Part shown: positions 7,347 to 15,467 of the stretch, piece by piece
Position numbering within the stretch: position 1 is the stretch's first letter
How the letters are laid out: each line of letters starts with the position of its first letter
DNA from: Clostridia bacterium BRH_c25
Lineage (GTDB): Bacteria; Bacillota_A; Clostridia; Lutisporales; Lutisporaceae
Direction of reading: 5' to 3'
DNA: 19,784 nt
Assembly (NCBI GenBank): GCA_001515955.1
Contig: LOES01000183.1
Coordinates: forward strand, 1 to 19,784
Position numbers and translations under genes: made by a program
The notes under the pieces: model-generated
What the model saw: only the letters and a program-made list of their open reading frames with translations
Told to the model about the DNA's origin: nothing
The model's database searches: none

Positions 7347-8501
7347 TTGAGTATGGAAAAGAGCAGAGCAATAATAAATGGAAGAATTATTACCCCGGAA
7401 GGAGCATTGACCGGTAGTGCTGTAATATTCGATGAAAAGATACTGGCAGTTGTACCGGAAAAGAACATTAAGCATTTTGGTGTAGAAGAGCGAATTGATG
7501 CTGAAGGTTGCTTTGTATCACCGGGCTTTATAGACATGCACACTCACGGCGCTGTAGGACATGATACGATGGATGGCGATATAGAAGGCATAAGAGCGAT
7601 AAGTGAGAAATATGCTTCATTGGGAGTTACCGGATTTCTGGCCACAACTATGACGATGGAGATTGACTCCATTAAGAAGGCGCTGGACAGCATCAGAAAA
7701 GCAATGCAGTACAATTACGGAGCCAAGGTATTGGGGTGCCACCTTGAAGGTCCGTTTATAAGCGGGAAATATCCTGGGGCACAGAATGCTTCATATATTA
7801 AAGCTGCTGATTTTTCATTGATTGAGGATTACAGGGATGTAATAAAGCTGGTTACTATTGCCCCTGAAGCTGAGGGCTCTGATGAATTCATAAGACACTG
7901 CGTCAATGAGGGTGTTTCCATATCCATAGGTCACAGCAGTGCAACCTATGAGGAAGCTGCAAATGCATTCAAATTGGGGGCAAGGAGTGTCACTCATACC
8001 TTCAATGCAATGCCGGCCCTGCACCATAGAGAACCGGGGATTATCGGTGCAGCTATGGATGATAAGGAAGTATACTGTGAATTGATAGCCGATAATATTC
8101 ACGTTCATCCTGTTATGCAGCGAGTTCTCCTGAAAACAAAAGGCGTTGACAGGATAATCCTGATCACTGACTCAATGAGGGCGGCAGGGATGCCTGAGGG
8201 ATGCTATGATCTGGGCGGGCAAACAGTGTATGTGAAAAATGACAGTGCCAGACTGGAAAACGGCACTCTTGCCGGCAGCATACTGACCATGGATAAGGCT
8301 CTTGGAAACTTTATGAGCAATGCGGGAATAAGTATCGATGATGCGGTCAGACTAGCGACAATAAATCCTTCCAGCCTGCTTGGCCTGGGAGAAAGGCTTG
8401 GCAGGCTCCAGGAGGGCTTGGATGCGGATATTACGGTCTTTAATGAGCAGTTTGACGTACTATTTACATATGTAAACGGTGGATTGTGCTATAAGAGGTG
8501 A
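7347..8501 (+). CDS. nagA: N-acetylglucosamine-6-phosphate deacetylase
   Basis: This 384-residue amidohydrolase-superfamily enzyme removes the acetyl group from GlcNAc-6-P (possibly GalNAc-6-P) to give the amino-sugar phosphate and acetate. Visible motifs are FIDMHTHG (His65, His67), CHLEGPFI (metal ligand Glu134), ISIGHSSATYEEA (His196), VTHTFNAMPALHHREPG (His217) and ILITDSMRAAG with catalytic Asp275; spacing matches bacterial NagA. The TTG at 7347 is chosen because GGGGAAG (7331-7337) is well spaced from it; an ATG at 7353 is the alternative. It is the last gene of the operon and is followed by a strong terminator. It gives the operon its probable substrate, an N-acetylhexosamine. No nagB is present in the window. 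Confidence 0.94.
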   Translation: MSMEKSRAIINGRIITPEGALTGSAVIFDEKILAVVPEKNIKHFGVEERIDAEGCFVSPGFIDMHTHGAVGHDTMDGDIEGIRAISEKYASLGVTGFLATTMTMEIDSIKKALDSIRKAMQYNYGAKVLGCHLEGPFISGKYPGAQNASYIKAADFSLIEDYRDVIKLVTIAPEAEGSDEFIRHCVNEGVSISIGHSSATYEEAANAFKLGARSVTHTFNAMPALHHREPGIIGAAMDDKEVYCELIADNIHVHPVMQRVLLKTKGVDRIILITDSMRAAGMPEGCYDLGGQTVYVKNDSARLENGTLAGSILTMDKALGNFMSNAGISIDDAVRLATINPSSLLGLGERLGRLQEGLDADITVFNEQFDVLFTYVNGGLCYKR

Positions 8502-8513
8502 TTTCATTGATAT

Positions 8514-8556
8514 AAGCAGCAGGAGCATTTCAGCCTGAAGTGCTCCTGCTGCTTTT
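8514..8556 (+). terminator. Strong intrinsic terminator after nagA
   Basis: AAGCAGCAGGAGCA (8514-8527) pairs perfectly with TGCTCCTGCTGCTT (8541-8554), with further TTCA/TGAA pairing inside the loop and four T at 8553-8556. It begins 13 nt after the nagA stop and lies between convergent genes. On the - strand the arm is followed by an AT-rich tract with few T, so its main use is on the + strand. Confidence 0.9.
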
Positions 8557-8578
8557 CACTAATACATCATGAAATAGC

Positions 8579-10033
8579 CTAGACAAAGGTTTTCTCTACC
8601 TTTAGTATTTCCAATAAAATCAGAAGCTTGATATAAGGCAGATCTCCCAGAGCATTAACTGTGTCGTTTTCATATGCTTTCAAGCACTTTGATATCCTGT
8701 ATTTTACTGAATTTGAATGTATCCCAAGAAGATTGGATACATTGTTTATATTTCTCAATACAAGATATAAACGAAGTGTATCAAAGAAGGATGGCTCTGT
8801 TTCCAGATTCAAATCCGTGCTGTTTACTTTAAAGATGGTTTCTTTATATTCATAGGGGGAGTAAAGCAGTGTGTACAACACAGGTAATTCATCTATAGAA
8901 AAAATACCGTCAAGAAACAACAATGAACTGATTGTGTATTTTAAAATTTTAATCTGATCAAAAAGCTCCTTCTGAGATGAGCATGGCCTTGAAAAAATAA
9001 AAAGTATCGGGTTGACTTTTTCAATTACTTTATAGTACTCATCATATATTTTATTTTCATCTTTTTCATTTTTAGGCATTAAGAAAATTATATAATTATA
9101 GAACTCATTTTCCTCATACATAAGGTATTTTTCATTTATATAATCGACAATTGAGCCTATATTTTCTTTTCTTATCAGAACCAAATAATATGATGAATCT
9201 TCAGGCAGGTTTATTGTATTATTTGGTTTTTTTATCGTCTTGACTCCACATAGATCATCCAGCTCCTTAATGATAATCGGAGCTATTTTATGAAATATAC
9301 TGAGATTGGAATTGGTAATATTCTGGTTCACTATATATGTGGCCAATATTGAATTCTTCCCATAATACACCACTGCCAGATTCTGATTGTCTATTCTAAG
9401 AGATATGGGCACATTTAACTTTTGCGGGTTCTGCATTTTTATTGAGTATATCTTTGAAATAATTGTTGATGCAGTATTGTTCTCGAGGCCACAATAGTAG
9501 GTATTGCTTGCATTAATGATTAAAGGCAAAGATAAAAACCGGTTAAGCTGGTCGCAGAATTTTTTTACATTTTTCTCAATATGCAAATCACTGAAGGCGA
9601 ACAATATATCTACCAGATTAGCATCTAATTCCGAATGGACAGCGGAGCTGTTCAACAGGGAAAACTCTGAAAGTATATCACTCCATCGGACACTGGACGG
9701 TATGTATATTATAGGGAAAGAGTATGCATTACCCAATTCAATAATCTCCGGATCTATGTCATCGTTCAGATTTGGACCGGGCATTATGCCAATACCTGAG
9801 CATTTGCGCTCTATCATGGCCTTCACCAGGTTTACTCTGCTGGCCTTATCATCTTTGGAATTCCAAAAAGAAGTAAACATGAACTCATATGGCTCAAGGA
9901 ATCTTTCAACTTCAGGGTAGGGAGTTTCCAGTATATCTATTCGTTTAACCGAATTAAATGCTCCATTATATCCGGACACTATATAGCTTTGCTCTAATGA
10001 AGGAAGTTTTAGCAGATCAACAATGCAACTCAT
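8579..10033 (-). CDS. PucR-family transcriptional regulator
   Basis: The 484-residue protein has the PucR layout. The N-terminal purine-catabolism-regulator-like domain (about residues 5-125) contains VKRIDILETPYPEVERFLEPYEFMFTSF and an IPSSVRWSDIL end. A central sensor-like region follows. The C-terminal PucR helix-turn-helix (about 415-480) carries TLRLYLVLRNINNVSNLLGIHSNSVKYRISK. Relatives are often activators of nitrogen-compound catabolism (purines, allantoin, amino acids, amines). The ATG start is supported by GGAGGTGAT on the - strand (10042-10050). It diverges from the M20 hydrolase over a 201-bp intergenic region with inverted repeats, and converges with the PTS operon. It most likely controls the hydrolase/racemase/transporter locus to its right. 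The effector is unknown. Confidence 0.87.
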   Translation of the reverse strand: MSCIVDLLKLPSLEQSYIVSGYNGAFNSVKRIDILETPYPEVERFLEPYEFMFTSFWNSKDDKASRVNLVKAMIERKCSGIGIMPGPNLNDDIDPEIIELGNAYSFPIIYIPSSVRWSDILSEFSLLNSSAVHSELDANLVDILFAFSDLHIEKNVKKFCDQLNRFLSLPLIINASNTYYCGLENNTASTIISKIYSIKMQNPQKLNVPISLRIDNQNLAVVYYGKNSILATYIVNQNITNSNLSIFHKIAPIIIKELDDLCGVKTIKKPNNTINLPEDSSYYLVLIRKENIGSIVDYINEKYLMYEENEFYNYIIFLMPKNEKDENKIYDEYYKVIEKVNPILFIFSRPCSSQKELFDQIKILKYTISSLLFLDGIFSIDELPVLYTLLYSPYEYKETIFKVNSTDLNLETEPSFFDTLRLYLVLRNINNVSNLLGIHSNSVKYRISKCLKAYENDTVNALGDLPYIKLLILLEILKVEKTFV

Positions 10034-10060
10034 AATAAAATCACCTCCAGATTAACTAAT

Positions 10061-10092
10061 AGTATAGCATAAATATGCATGAATATATATGC
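10061..10092 (-). promoter_or_regulatory. Extended -10 promoter of the pucR-type gene with GCAT/ATGC half-sites
   Basis: On the - strand TGCTATACT (10061-10069) is an extended -10 box 28 bp upstream of the ATG; no good -35 is visible, as is usual for extended -10 promoters. Around and upstream of it lie GCAT (10067-10070), ATGCAT (10075-10080) and ATGC (10089-10092), possible half-sites for autoregulation. Confidence 0.4.
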
Positions 10093-10147
10093 TGCTATTT
10101 TTGCGGAATGTATTAATAATGGGTATGAAACAAAATTACTTGCCTAT

Positions 10148-10194
10148 AATTGTTCCTCACAAACATTGCTTTGAATTGTCCGGATAGTACAATT
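10148..10194 (+). promoter_or_regulatory. Putative promoter of the M20 gene with two AATTGT/ACAA inverted repeats
   Basis: TTGCTT (10166-10171), a 16-bp gap and TACAAT (10188-10193) resemble a sigma-A promoter reading towards the M20 gene. AATTGT-N9-ACAATT (10174-10179 and 10189-10194) overlaps it. A related AATTGT-N5-ACAA (10148-10153 and 10159-10162) lies just upstream, with the AATTGT boxes 26 bp apart. The repeats are candidate binding sites for the divergent PucR-type regulator. Confidence 0.4.
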
Positions 10195-10234
10195 AAGTTA
10201 GTGGAGTTAATAAAAATATGAAAGCAGGTGCGAA

Positions 10235-11461
10235 ATGGATACTCTAAGTATTATGGACAGTATAGAAAAAAAAAGAAATAGAATGATTGAGGATATGGTC
10301 AAGATGTCCTCCATACCCTCAGTAAATCCAAAGTTTAACGGAACTGGTGAATATAACCGTATAAAGTGGCTAATGGGGATTTTGGATGATTATTCAATTG
10401 CCTATGAGGTATATGAGGTAGAGGATAAAAGTGTAAAAGAGCAAAAAAGACTGAATATAGTTGTCAGATTGGAAGGCTCTGAAAAAACTGACGACACCTT
10501 GTGGTTTGTATCACATATGGATACTGTTGCGGCCGGTGACTTGGGTGCATGGAATTCAGATCCGTTCAACCCGATAATCAAGAGTGGCAAGATTTACGGC
10601 AGAGGGGTTGAAGATAATGGGCAAGCAGTAATATGCAGTTTGTACACGTGTCTGGCAATGAGGGAAAACAACATAAAACCCAAGTGCAATGTAGGATTCA
10701 TATTCGCAAGTGATGAAGAGACCGGAAGTGAATTCGGACTAAAAGCATTAATTGAAAAAGGAGTTTTCAAGCCTGATGATGAAGCAATAGTTCCGGACGC
10801 AGGCTGCCATGACGGATCGTTTGTAGAGATAGCCGAAAAATCGATGTATTGGATCAAATTTACTGTATTGGGGAAGGAAGCGCATGCATCAATGCCACAC
10901 CTGGGAATTAATGCAAGCTCAATAGCATCCCATTTTGCAGTAGAGTTGGAAGACATGTTTAAAGCTATGTTTTCTGTAAAGGATGACCTGTTTGATCCTC
11001 CTTACTCCACTTTTGAAATTACTCAAAAATATGCAAATGTAGAGGGCCCTAACGTACTTCCGGGAAAAGATGTATTTGTAATGGATATGCGTGTATTACC
11101 GCAGTTCAAGCTTGATGATATCCTTATGGAAATCGACAAATTGGCAGGAAAATATGAGTATAAGTATAAAGTCAGAATATCTTATGAATTCTTGCAAAAG
11201 GTTGTTGCTCCAAAGCCTACACCAAAGGATTCCAAGATAGTGTCAAGAATTTCCGATTCCATTGCTGAGCTTGGTATAAAGCCCAGAGTAGGAGGTATAG
11301 GCGGGGGTACCTGTGCAACAATTCTAAGAGAAATTGGAATACCGGCAGTTGTTTGGTCCACTCTTGATGAACTGGCGCATCAGCCCAACGAATATGTGAT
11401 CATTGACAACCTGATCAGAGATACTCAAGTATTTATATCAACAGTATTAAAGTATATGTAA
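10235..11461 (+). CDS. M20-family metallohydrolase (ArgE/DapE/peptidase type)
   Basis: This 408-residue di-metal hydrolase has the complete M20 set: HMDT with His94 and Asp96, GRGVEDNG with bridging Asp127, SDEETG with general base Glu161 and ligand Glu162, VPDAG with Asp188, and the C-terminal ELAHQPNE with His382. His217 in KEAHASMPH lies in the dimerisation/lid domain (about residues 200-320) and normally completes the active site of the partner subunit. M20 enzymes cleave amide or peptide bonds in dipeptides, N-acyl amino acids and N-succinyl or N-acetyl intermediates in the cytosol. The start follows GCAGGTG. It is the first gene right of the divergent regulator, separated by 143 bp from the next gene. 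The substrate is undetermined. Confidence 0.9.
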   Translation: MDTLSIMDSIEKKRNRMIEDMVKMSSIPSVNPKFNGTGEYNRIKWLMGILDDYSIAYEVYEVEDKSVKEQKRLNIVVRLEGSEKTDDTLWFVSHMDTVAAGDLGAWNSDPFNPIIKSGKIYGRGVEDNGQAVICSLYTCLAMRENNIKPKCNVGFIFASDEETGSEFGLKALIEKGVFKPDDEAIVPDAGCHDGSFVEIAEKSMYWIKFTVLGKEAHASMPHLGINASSIASHFAVELEDMFKAMFSVKDDLFDPPYSTFEITQKYANVEGPNVLPGKDVFVMDMRVLPQFKLDDILMEIDKLAGKYEYKYKVRISYEFLQKVVAPKPTPKDSKIVSRISDSIAELGIKPRVGGIGGGTCATILREIGIPAVVWSTLDELAHQPNEYVIIDNLIRDTQVFISTVLKYM

Positions 11462-11526
11462 TGCTTATAAAAAACCAGTTGTCTTTATTAAACAAAACTA
11501 AATAATTTATTTGTATTTCATGTACA

Positions 11527-11580
11527 TTGAGTAAAAATGTGAGTAAAGTAAAATAAAATTAGTGGATGAATTGCCACTAA
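11527..11580 (+). promoter_or_regulatory. Possible promoter and small hairpin before the M29/NicX-like gene
   Basis: TTGAGT (11527-11532) and TAAAAT (11549-11554), spaced 16 bp, resemble a sigma-A promoter. A 7-bp inverted repeat, TTAGTGG (11559-11565) with CCACTAA (11574-11580), follows it, and GAGTAAA is repeated directly at 11529 and 11541. The strong ribosome binding site TAGGAGGGG lies just downstream. Together these suggest the gene has its own transcription unit. Confidence 0.35.
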
Positions 11581-11604
11581 ATAAATTATAGGAGGGGTTT
11601 TCAT

Positions 11605-12651
11605 ATGTATGAATATGAACTTACCAATGCGTGCTTGAAGCTTTTGCGCGACATGTTCAGGGTTCAGGAAGGCGAATCTGTTGTAATAACATGCGATACA
11701 GAGTCAAATGATGACGTGGTTACTGCAACAGCCCAGGCGGCCTTCATACTTGGTGCAAAGCCTATGGTAGTTAAGATTGCAGCACCAAGAGGAGTCGGTA
11801 AAGCAGCAGATGTGGACTTCCCGACGGATCCATTGACTGCAGCACTTTGCGCAGCGGATGTATGGGTTGAATATAACAATGAATGGATATTCTATTCCAC
11901 AGTATATGACAACGTTGTAGCAAACAACAAAAAAATCAGATACATGAATTTGGTTGGAGCTAATCCGGATCTAATAATGCGGAACATTGGGCGGGTTGAC
12001 ACGCCATTGTTGACAGATTTCATATTTAAAGCAGAAGCTGTTACCAAGCAGGCTAAGCATATAAGGGTTACTACTCCGGCAGGAACAGATGTCGAGTTTG
12101 ACAATATGCCGGGCCGTGAGTTCTACACAGCAGACGGAATTGTAAGAAAGGGAGAAATAAAAATGCTTCCGGGACAGATAGCGTGGGCTCCGGAGTTCAA
12201 GTCAATAAACGGCACAATAGTAATAGATGGTACATTGACACCTCCTTGCGGAAGAGTTGACGGACCGGTTAAGTTAACTGTTAAAGAAGGCAAAGTAACA
12301 AAGGTTGAAGGCGGTTCGTCCGCAAAAGAGTTTGAAAGCTGGTTAGGGAGCTTTAATGATGAAAATATGTACACAACAGCGCATATTTCATACGGCTTTG
12401 GACCAGGTGCAAAGTTGAGTGGAGATATTGTTGAAGACGAAAGAGTCTGGGGATGTACAGAATGGGGATTTGGAAATGTTGGAGGTGTCCTGACTTCTGA
12501 CATACCTGGCGGTATTCCTGCAGCATCTCATTCAGATGGAATATGCCTGGATTCAACTGTATATCTTGACGGCAAATTATTCCTCGATAAAGGCAAGGTA
12601 GTAGGGCCAACCGAAGAGGTTGTGCAAGCTGCAAGAAAGCTTGGAAAATAA
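11605..12651 (+). CDS. M29 aminopeptidase / NicX (2,5-dihydroxypyridine dioxygenase)-like metal enzyme
   Basis: This 348-residue protein belongs to the group joining M29 aminopeptidases and NicX. The N-terminal half has a Rossmann-like fold (GESVVITCDTESND, ILGAKPMVVKI). The middle (about residues 150-235) carries AKHIRVTTPAGTDVEFD and GTIVIDGTLTPP. The C-terminal half holds TAHISYGFGPGAK (His260) and ASHSDGICLDSTVYLDGK (His309, Asp311). As I recall the family, these align with the Fe ligands of NicX (two His and one Asp, as H and HxD), and HxD is also an M29 metal site. The length fits NicX (about 350) better than classical M29 (about 410). In a probable anaerobe an oxygen-using dioxygenase is unlikely, so a hydrolase is favoured, but the true reaction is unknown. 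The ATG follows TAGGAGGGG. Confidence 0.8.
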   Translation: MYEYELTNACLKLLRDMFRVQEGESVVITCDTESNDDVVTATAQAAFILGAKPMVVKIAAPRGVGKAADVDFPTDPLTAALCAADVWVEYNNEWIFYSTVYDNVVANNKKIRYMNLVGANPDLIMRNIGRVDTPLLTDFIFKAEAVTKQAKHIRVTTPAGTDVEFDNMPGREFYTADGIVRKGEIKMLPGQIAWAPEFKSINGTIVIDGTLTPPCGRVDGPVKLTVKEGKVTKVEGGSSAKEFESWLGSFNDENMYTTAHISYGFGPGAKLSGDIVEDERVWGCTEWGFGNVGGVLTSDIPGGIPAASHSDGICLDSTVYLDGKLFLDKGKVVGPTEEVVQAARKLGK

Positions 12652-12936
12652 AATAGGCAGTGAGTAAACAGTAAACGGATATGCCGCACTATTTTAAATA
12701 ATATATGCGGCATATTCGAAAGTATATTATGAGACATATAGATTTTTCAGTAATAATCCTTGATAGCTGTATATATTTACAAGCATTAAAATATGTGGAC
12801 GATATGTTACAATTAAATGACTATAATGTCTGGCACATATTATTAACATAATGTTTTAGATGCAAATTTTTTTTATTATTAATTTTCAGAATAGTAAGAA
12901 ACTAGGGAATAATCATATTAAAGGGGAGGTAGTAAA
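12652..12936. other. 285-bp non-coding gap with a hairpin and possible promoter before the binding-protein gene
   Basis: ATATGCCGCA (12679-12688) pairs perfectly with TGCGGCATAT (12706-12715) around a 17-nt AT-rich loop, 28 nt after the preceding stop. No T tract follows, so termination is uncertain. TATAAT at 12822-12827 with a TG four to three bases before it resembles an extended -10, but no -35 fits. A run of eight T lies at 12867-12874. The stretch probably separates the M29-like gene from the transport genes. Confidence 0.5.
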
Positions 12937-14628
12937 ATGAAAAAAACGACATTGAAGAGGATAGCATCACTTTTCCTTATACTTACACTTATCATTGCAA
13001 TGCTGGCCGGCTGCAGTGATACTAAAACAACAGAGAATAATCCAAATGAATCCCAGGCTGTAGGCACAGATTCTTCCAAAGAAAAAATAATACGTATCGC
13101 TGTGTCAGGTACCCCTATGATTGATCCGGCTGTTGGACTCTATATAAGCAGTTCTCAAGCCTTAGTTAACCTATATGACAGCTTGGTTATTCCTTCAGCG
13201 AATAAGGTTGATTCAGATCCTTTGTTAGCAACAAGCTGGGAAGTTTCTGAAGATGGAAAGGAATATACCTTCAACTTGAAAAAAGGGGTTAAGTTCCATA
13301 ATGGTGATGAATTAAAAGCATCTGATGTAGTATTTTCTGCAAAACGTCTACTTACTATTGGTGAAGGATTTGCTTACTTATTTACTGAAATTATTAATGA
13401 TGTAGTGGCGGTTGACGATTATACAGTCAAGTTCTCACTTAGAAATGCTTTTGGTCCTTTTGTAAGTACATTAAATCGTTTGTATATTTTGAATGAAAAG
13501 CAAGTAATGGAAAATATAGACCCTAGTGGGGTTTATGGGGAATATGGGGATTATGGTCGTAATTGGCTTATAACCAATGATGCCGGTTCTGGACCTTATA
13601 TTGCTAAAGAGCTTGTACAACAAGGACATTTGCTTGCTGTAAAGTTTAATGACTGGCACGGCGGTGAATGGGATCCTGATGCACCTGAAGCTTTTATGTT
13701 AATTGATAATAATGATAGTGCTACAGTTCGCACAATGATGGCAAGCAAAAAAATTGAAATGTCCGATATGTGGCAATCATCTGAAAGTCTTACCTCAATG
13801 GACCAACTGCCAGGGGTGGAAATTGCAATGTATTCAGCACTAGCTAACCAAAATATGTTTTTTAATAACAAAAAAGCACCTACAGATGATATAAATTTCC
13901 GTAAAGCACTAAGTTGTCTATTTGATTATGATATGATAATAAATAATATTTTCCCAGGTTCAACCAGGTCAATAGGTTCAATCCCGAAATTTGTTGCTGG
14001 TCATGCAGAGACAAAGCAGTATAACTTCGACTTGGAAAAGGCAAAGGAATATTTGTCCAAATCTAAGTATGCTAATGAATTAGACAAATATCCTGTTGAA
14101 CTTCTGTGTAATTCTGAAGTAGCAGATCAGGAAAAAGTTGCATTAGCATTTCAAGCATCTGCGCAGAAATTAGGTATTAAGGTTGAAATTAGTAAAGCTC
14201 CATGGATTTCTATTGTTGACCGGGTATCTACGATTGAGACTACCCCCAACTTGGTAAGCATTAACAATAATGCACAGTATAATGAGGCAGGATCAATGCT
14301 AGAATCAAGATATCATTCGAAGTCTGTTGGAACCTTCGAGAATGGAGAATGGATACTTGATAAGAATCTTGACTCAAAGATTGAAGATGCATTAAGTACA
14401 GTGGATAGAGAAGAACGATTTAAAAAGTATGAAGAAATTCAGAACATGATTGTTGATGATATTTGTCCAACTGCTTGGCTTGGGGATACACTTGACCGTA
14501 TTGCATATCACAGTGATTATGTATATTGGCCGGTAGCAGAAGCTGCCAAAAAGGGCGAAGTTGTGAGTAATATAAACGGATATCATTATTACTTTTTCGA
14601 TATGAGAGTATATCCTGATAAAATGTAA
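12937..14628 (+). CDS. ABC transporter substrate-binding lipoprotein, family 5 (DppA/OppA type)
   Basis: The 563-residue protein starts with a lipoprotein signal: Lys/Arg-rich residues 2-8, a hydrophobic core and the lipobox LAGC with Cys26, followed by a Ser/Thr/Asn-rich linker. The body matches bacterial extracellular solute-binding proteins family 5: LYDSLVIPSA, LATSWEVSEDGKEYTFNLKKGVKFHNGDELKASDVVFSAKR, GSGPYIAKE and INFRKALSCLFDY. It would be anchored on the outer face of the membrane and capture peptides or other oligomeric or amide compounds (nickel, opines and glutathione are handled by relatives). The start follows AAGGGGAGGT. The matching permeases lie 1.8 kb downstream, after two racemase genes, an unusual split. 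The ligand cannot be told from sequence. Confidence 0.93.
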   Translation: MKKTTLKRIASLFLILTLIIAMLAGCSDTKTTENNPNESQAVGTDSSKEKIIRIAVSGTPMIDPAVGLYISSSQALVNLYDSLVIPSANKVDSDPLLATSWEVSEDGKEYTFNLKKGVKFHNGDELKASDVVFSAKRLLTIGEGFAYLFTEIINDVVAVDDYTVKFSLRNAFGPFVSTLNRLYILNEKQVMENIDPSGVYGEYGDYGRNWLITNDAGSGPYIAKELVQQGHLLAVKFNDWHGGEWDPDAPEAFMLIDNNDSATVRTMMASKKIEMSDMWQSSESLTSMDQLPGVEIAMYSALANQNMFFNNKKAPTDDINFRKALSCLFDYDMIINNIFPGSTRSIGSIPKFVAGHAETKQYNFDLEKAKEYLSKSKYANELDKYPVELLCNSEVADQEKVALAFQASAQKLGIKVEISKAPWISIVDRVSTIETTPNLVSINNNAQYNEAGSMLESRYHSKSVGTFENGEWILDKNLDSKIEDALSTVDREERFKKYEEIQNMIVDDICPTAWLGDTLDRIAYHSDYVYWPVAEAAKKGEVVSNINGYHYYFFDMRVYPDKM

Positions 14629-14658
14629 CTTTAGTTAGACTTTTTACAGTTTTACTAC

Positions 14659-14739
14659 AATGAATTTCAATGAGGTTGAATCAGCTGGAAGAATTTTGTT
14701 TGAATAATAAAACCAAGATCCAACCTCATTGGGTTCATT
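14659..14739 (+). other. Long imperfect stem-loop between the binding-protein and first racemase genes
   Basis: Two stem blocks are collinear: AATGAA (14659-14664) with TTCATT (14734-14739), and CAATGAGGTTG (14668-14678) with CAACCTCATTG (14721-14731). They are separated by a small 3x2 internal loop and enclose a 42-nt AT-rich apical loop. No T tract follows. Position and size suit an mRNA processing or stabilising element, or a leader structure controlling the downstream racemase. Confidence 0.65.
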
Positions 14740-14762
14740 AATAAGTTTAAGGGGTGTGTTAA

Positions 14763-15449
14763 TTGAGATTAGATATATTAGTTCCTGTAGCTACCGATTT
14801 TCGTAATGCAGAAATTCAGGAAGAGGCCAATAAATCTAAATATTGTGATGTAGATATTGTAGTGACAAATATAGAACAGGGCCCGGTTTCTATTGAATGT
14901 GATTATGATGAAGCCATGGCCGGCAAGTATATAGTTGAATTAGCTGAAAAAATGGAAAGCGAAGGTGCTGATGGCATTGTATTGTACTGCTTTGCTGAGC
15001 CCGGATTGAATGCTTGCAAAGAGAAGTTAAATATTCCGGTGGTCGGTTTGCGTGAAGCAGCAATCTCTATGGCCTCATTATTAGGAGACAATATTGGAGT
15101 TATAGCTCCATTAGATAATACAAAACAGATTTTCAGCAGAGCATTGGGTAGTAAAGTAAAGCATTTTGTATCTCTGGATTTGCCGGTATTAGAATATATT
15201 AATCAAGAAAAGGTTGAGAAAGCTGTAGAAACTAAAATACAACAGTTGATTGAATGTGGCTGTGATGTGGTAGTGTTTGGATGCGGTTCTATCCTTGGAT
15301 TAGATGTTATAGGCATGAGCAGAAAGTATAATGTACCTGTTATTGAGCCAATTCATGCAGCAACGGCAGCCTGTAATTATTTTATCCAGCGAAAGCTATT
15401 ACAAAGTAAAATTGCATTCCCTTGTCCACCGGAAAAAGAAATTCTATAG
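14763..15449 (+). CDS. Asp/Glu/hydantoin racemase superfamily protein (first copy)
   Basis: The 228-residue protein has the two-cysteine active site of cofactor-independent racemases: Cys76 in GIVLYCFAEPGLNACKE and Cys174 in VVVFGCGSILGLD, each at the end of a beta strand. IPVVGLREAAISMASLLG (about 91-108) and the C-terminal VPVIEPIHAATAAC are typical of the hydantoin racemase branch. Members racemise hydantoins, allantoin or amino acids, or isomerise maleate. The TTG start follows AAGGGGTGT (14749-14757). It lies between the binding-protein gene and a second, quite different racemase, so it probably acts on the imported compound or its hydrolysis product. Both catalytic cysteines are present, so activity is likely. 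Substrate unknown. Confidence 0.85.
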   Translation: MRLDILVPVATDFRNAEIQEEANKSKYCDVDIVVTNIEQGPVSIECDYDEAMAGKYIVELAEKMESEGADGIVLYCFAEPGLNACKEKLNIPVVGLREAAISMASLLGDNIGVIAPLDNTKQIFSRALGSKVKHFVSLDLPVLEYINQEKVEKAVETKIQQLIECGCDVVVFGCGSILGLDVIGMSRKYNVPVIEPIHAATAACNYFIQRKLLQSKIAFPCPPEKEIL

Positions 15450-15467
15450 TAAGAGGTGTGCAATCTG

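Noticed and set aside
9504..9920. 138-residue open frame on the + strand
   Set aside because: It is antisense to the PucR-type regulator, has no ribosome binding site or recognisable motif, and the - strand frame has full domain structure.
12123..12503. 126-residue open frame on the - strand
   Set aside because: It lies wholly within the M29/NicX-like gene on the other strand and shows no family features.
12679..12715. Hairpin after the M29/NicX-like gene as an intrinsic terminator
   Set aside because: The 10-bp stem is exact but followed by TATTCGAAAG with no T tract, so it is noted only as a hairpin within the gap.
12831..12850. Possible sigma-54 promoter starting TGGCAC before the binding-protein gene
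   Set aside because: The required GC of the -12 element is missing at the right spacing; the sequence there is AT-only.
11605..15449. A nicotinate-degradation cluster (NicX plus maleate isomerase-like racemase)
   Set aside because: No hydroxylase, maleamate amidase or deformylase genes are present, and the host is probably anaerobic; only fold-level likeness supports it.
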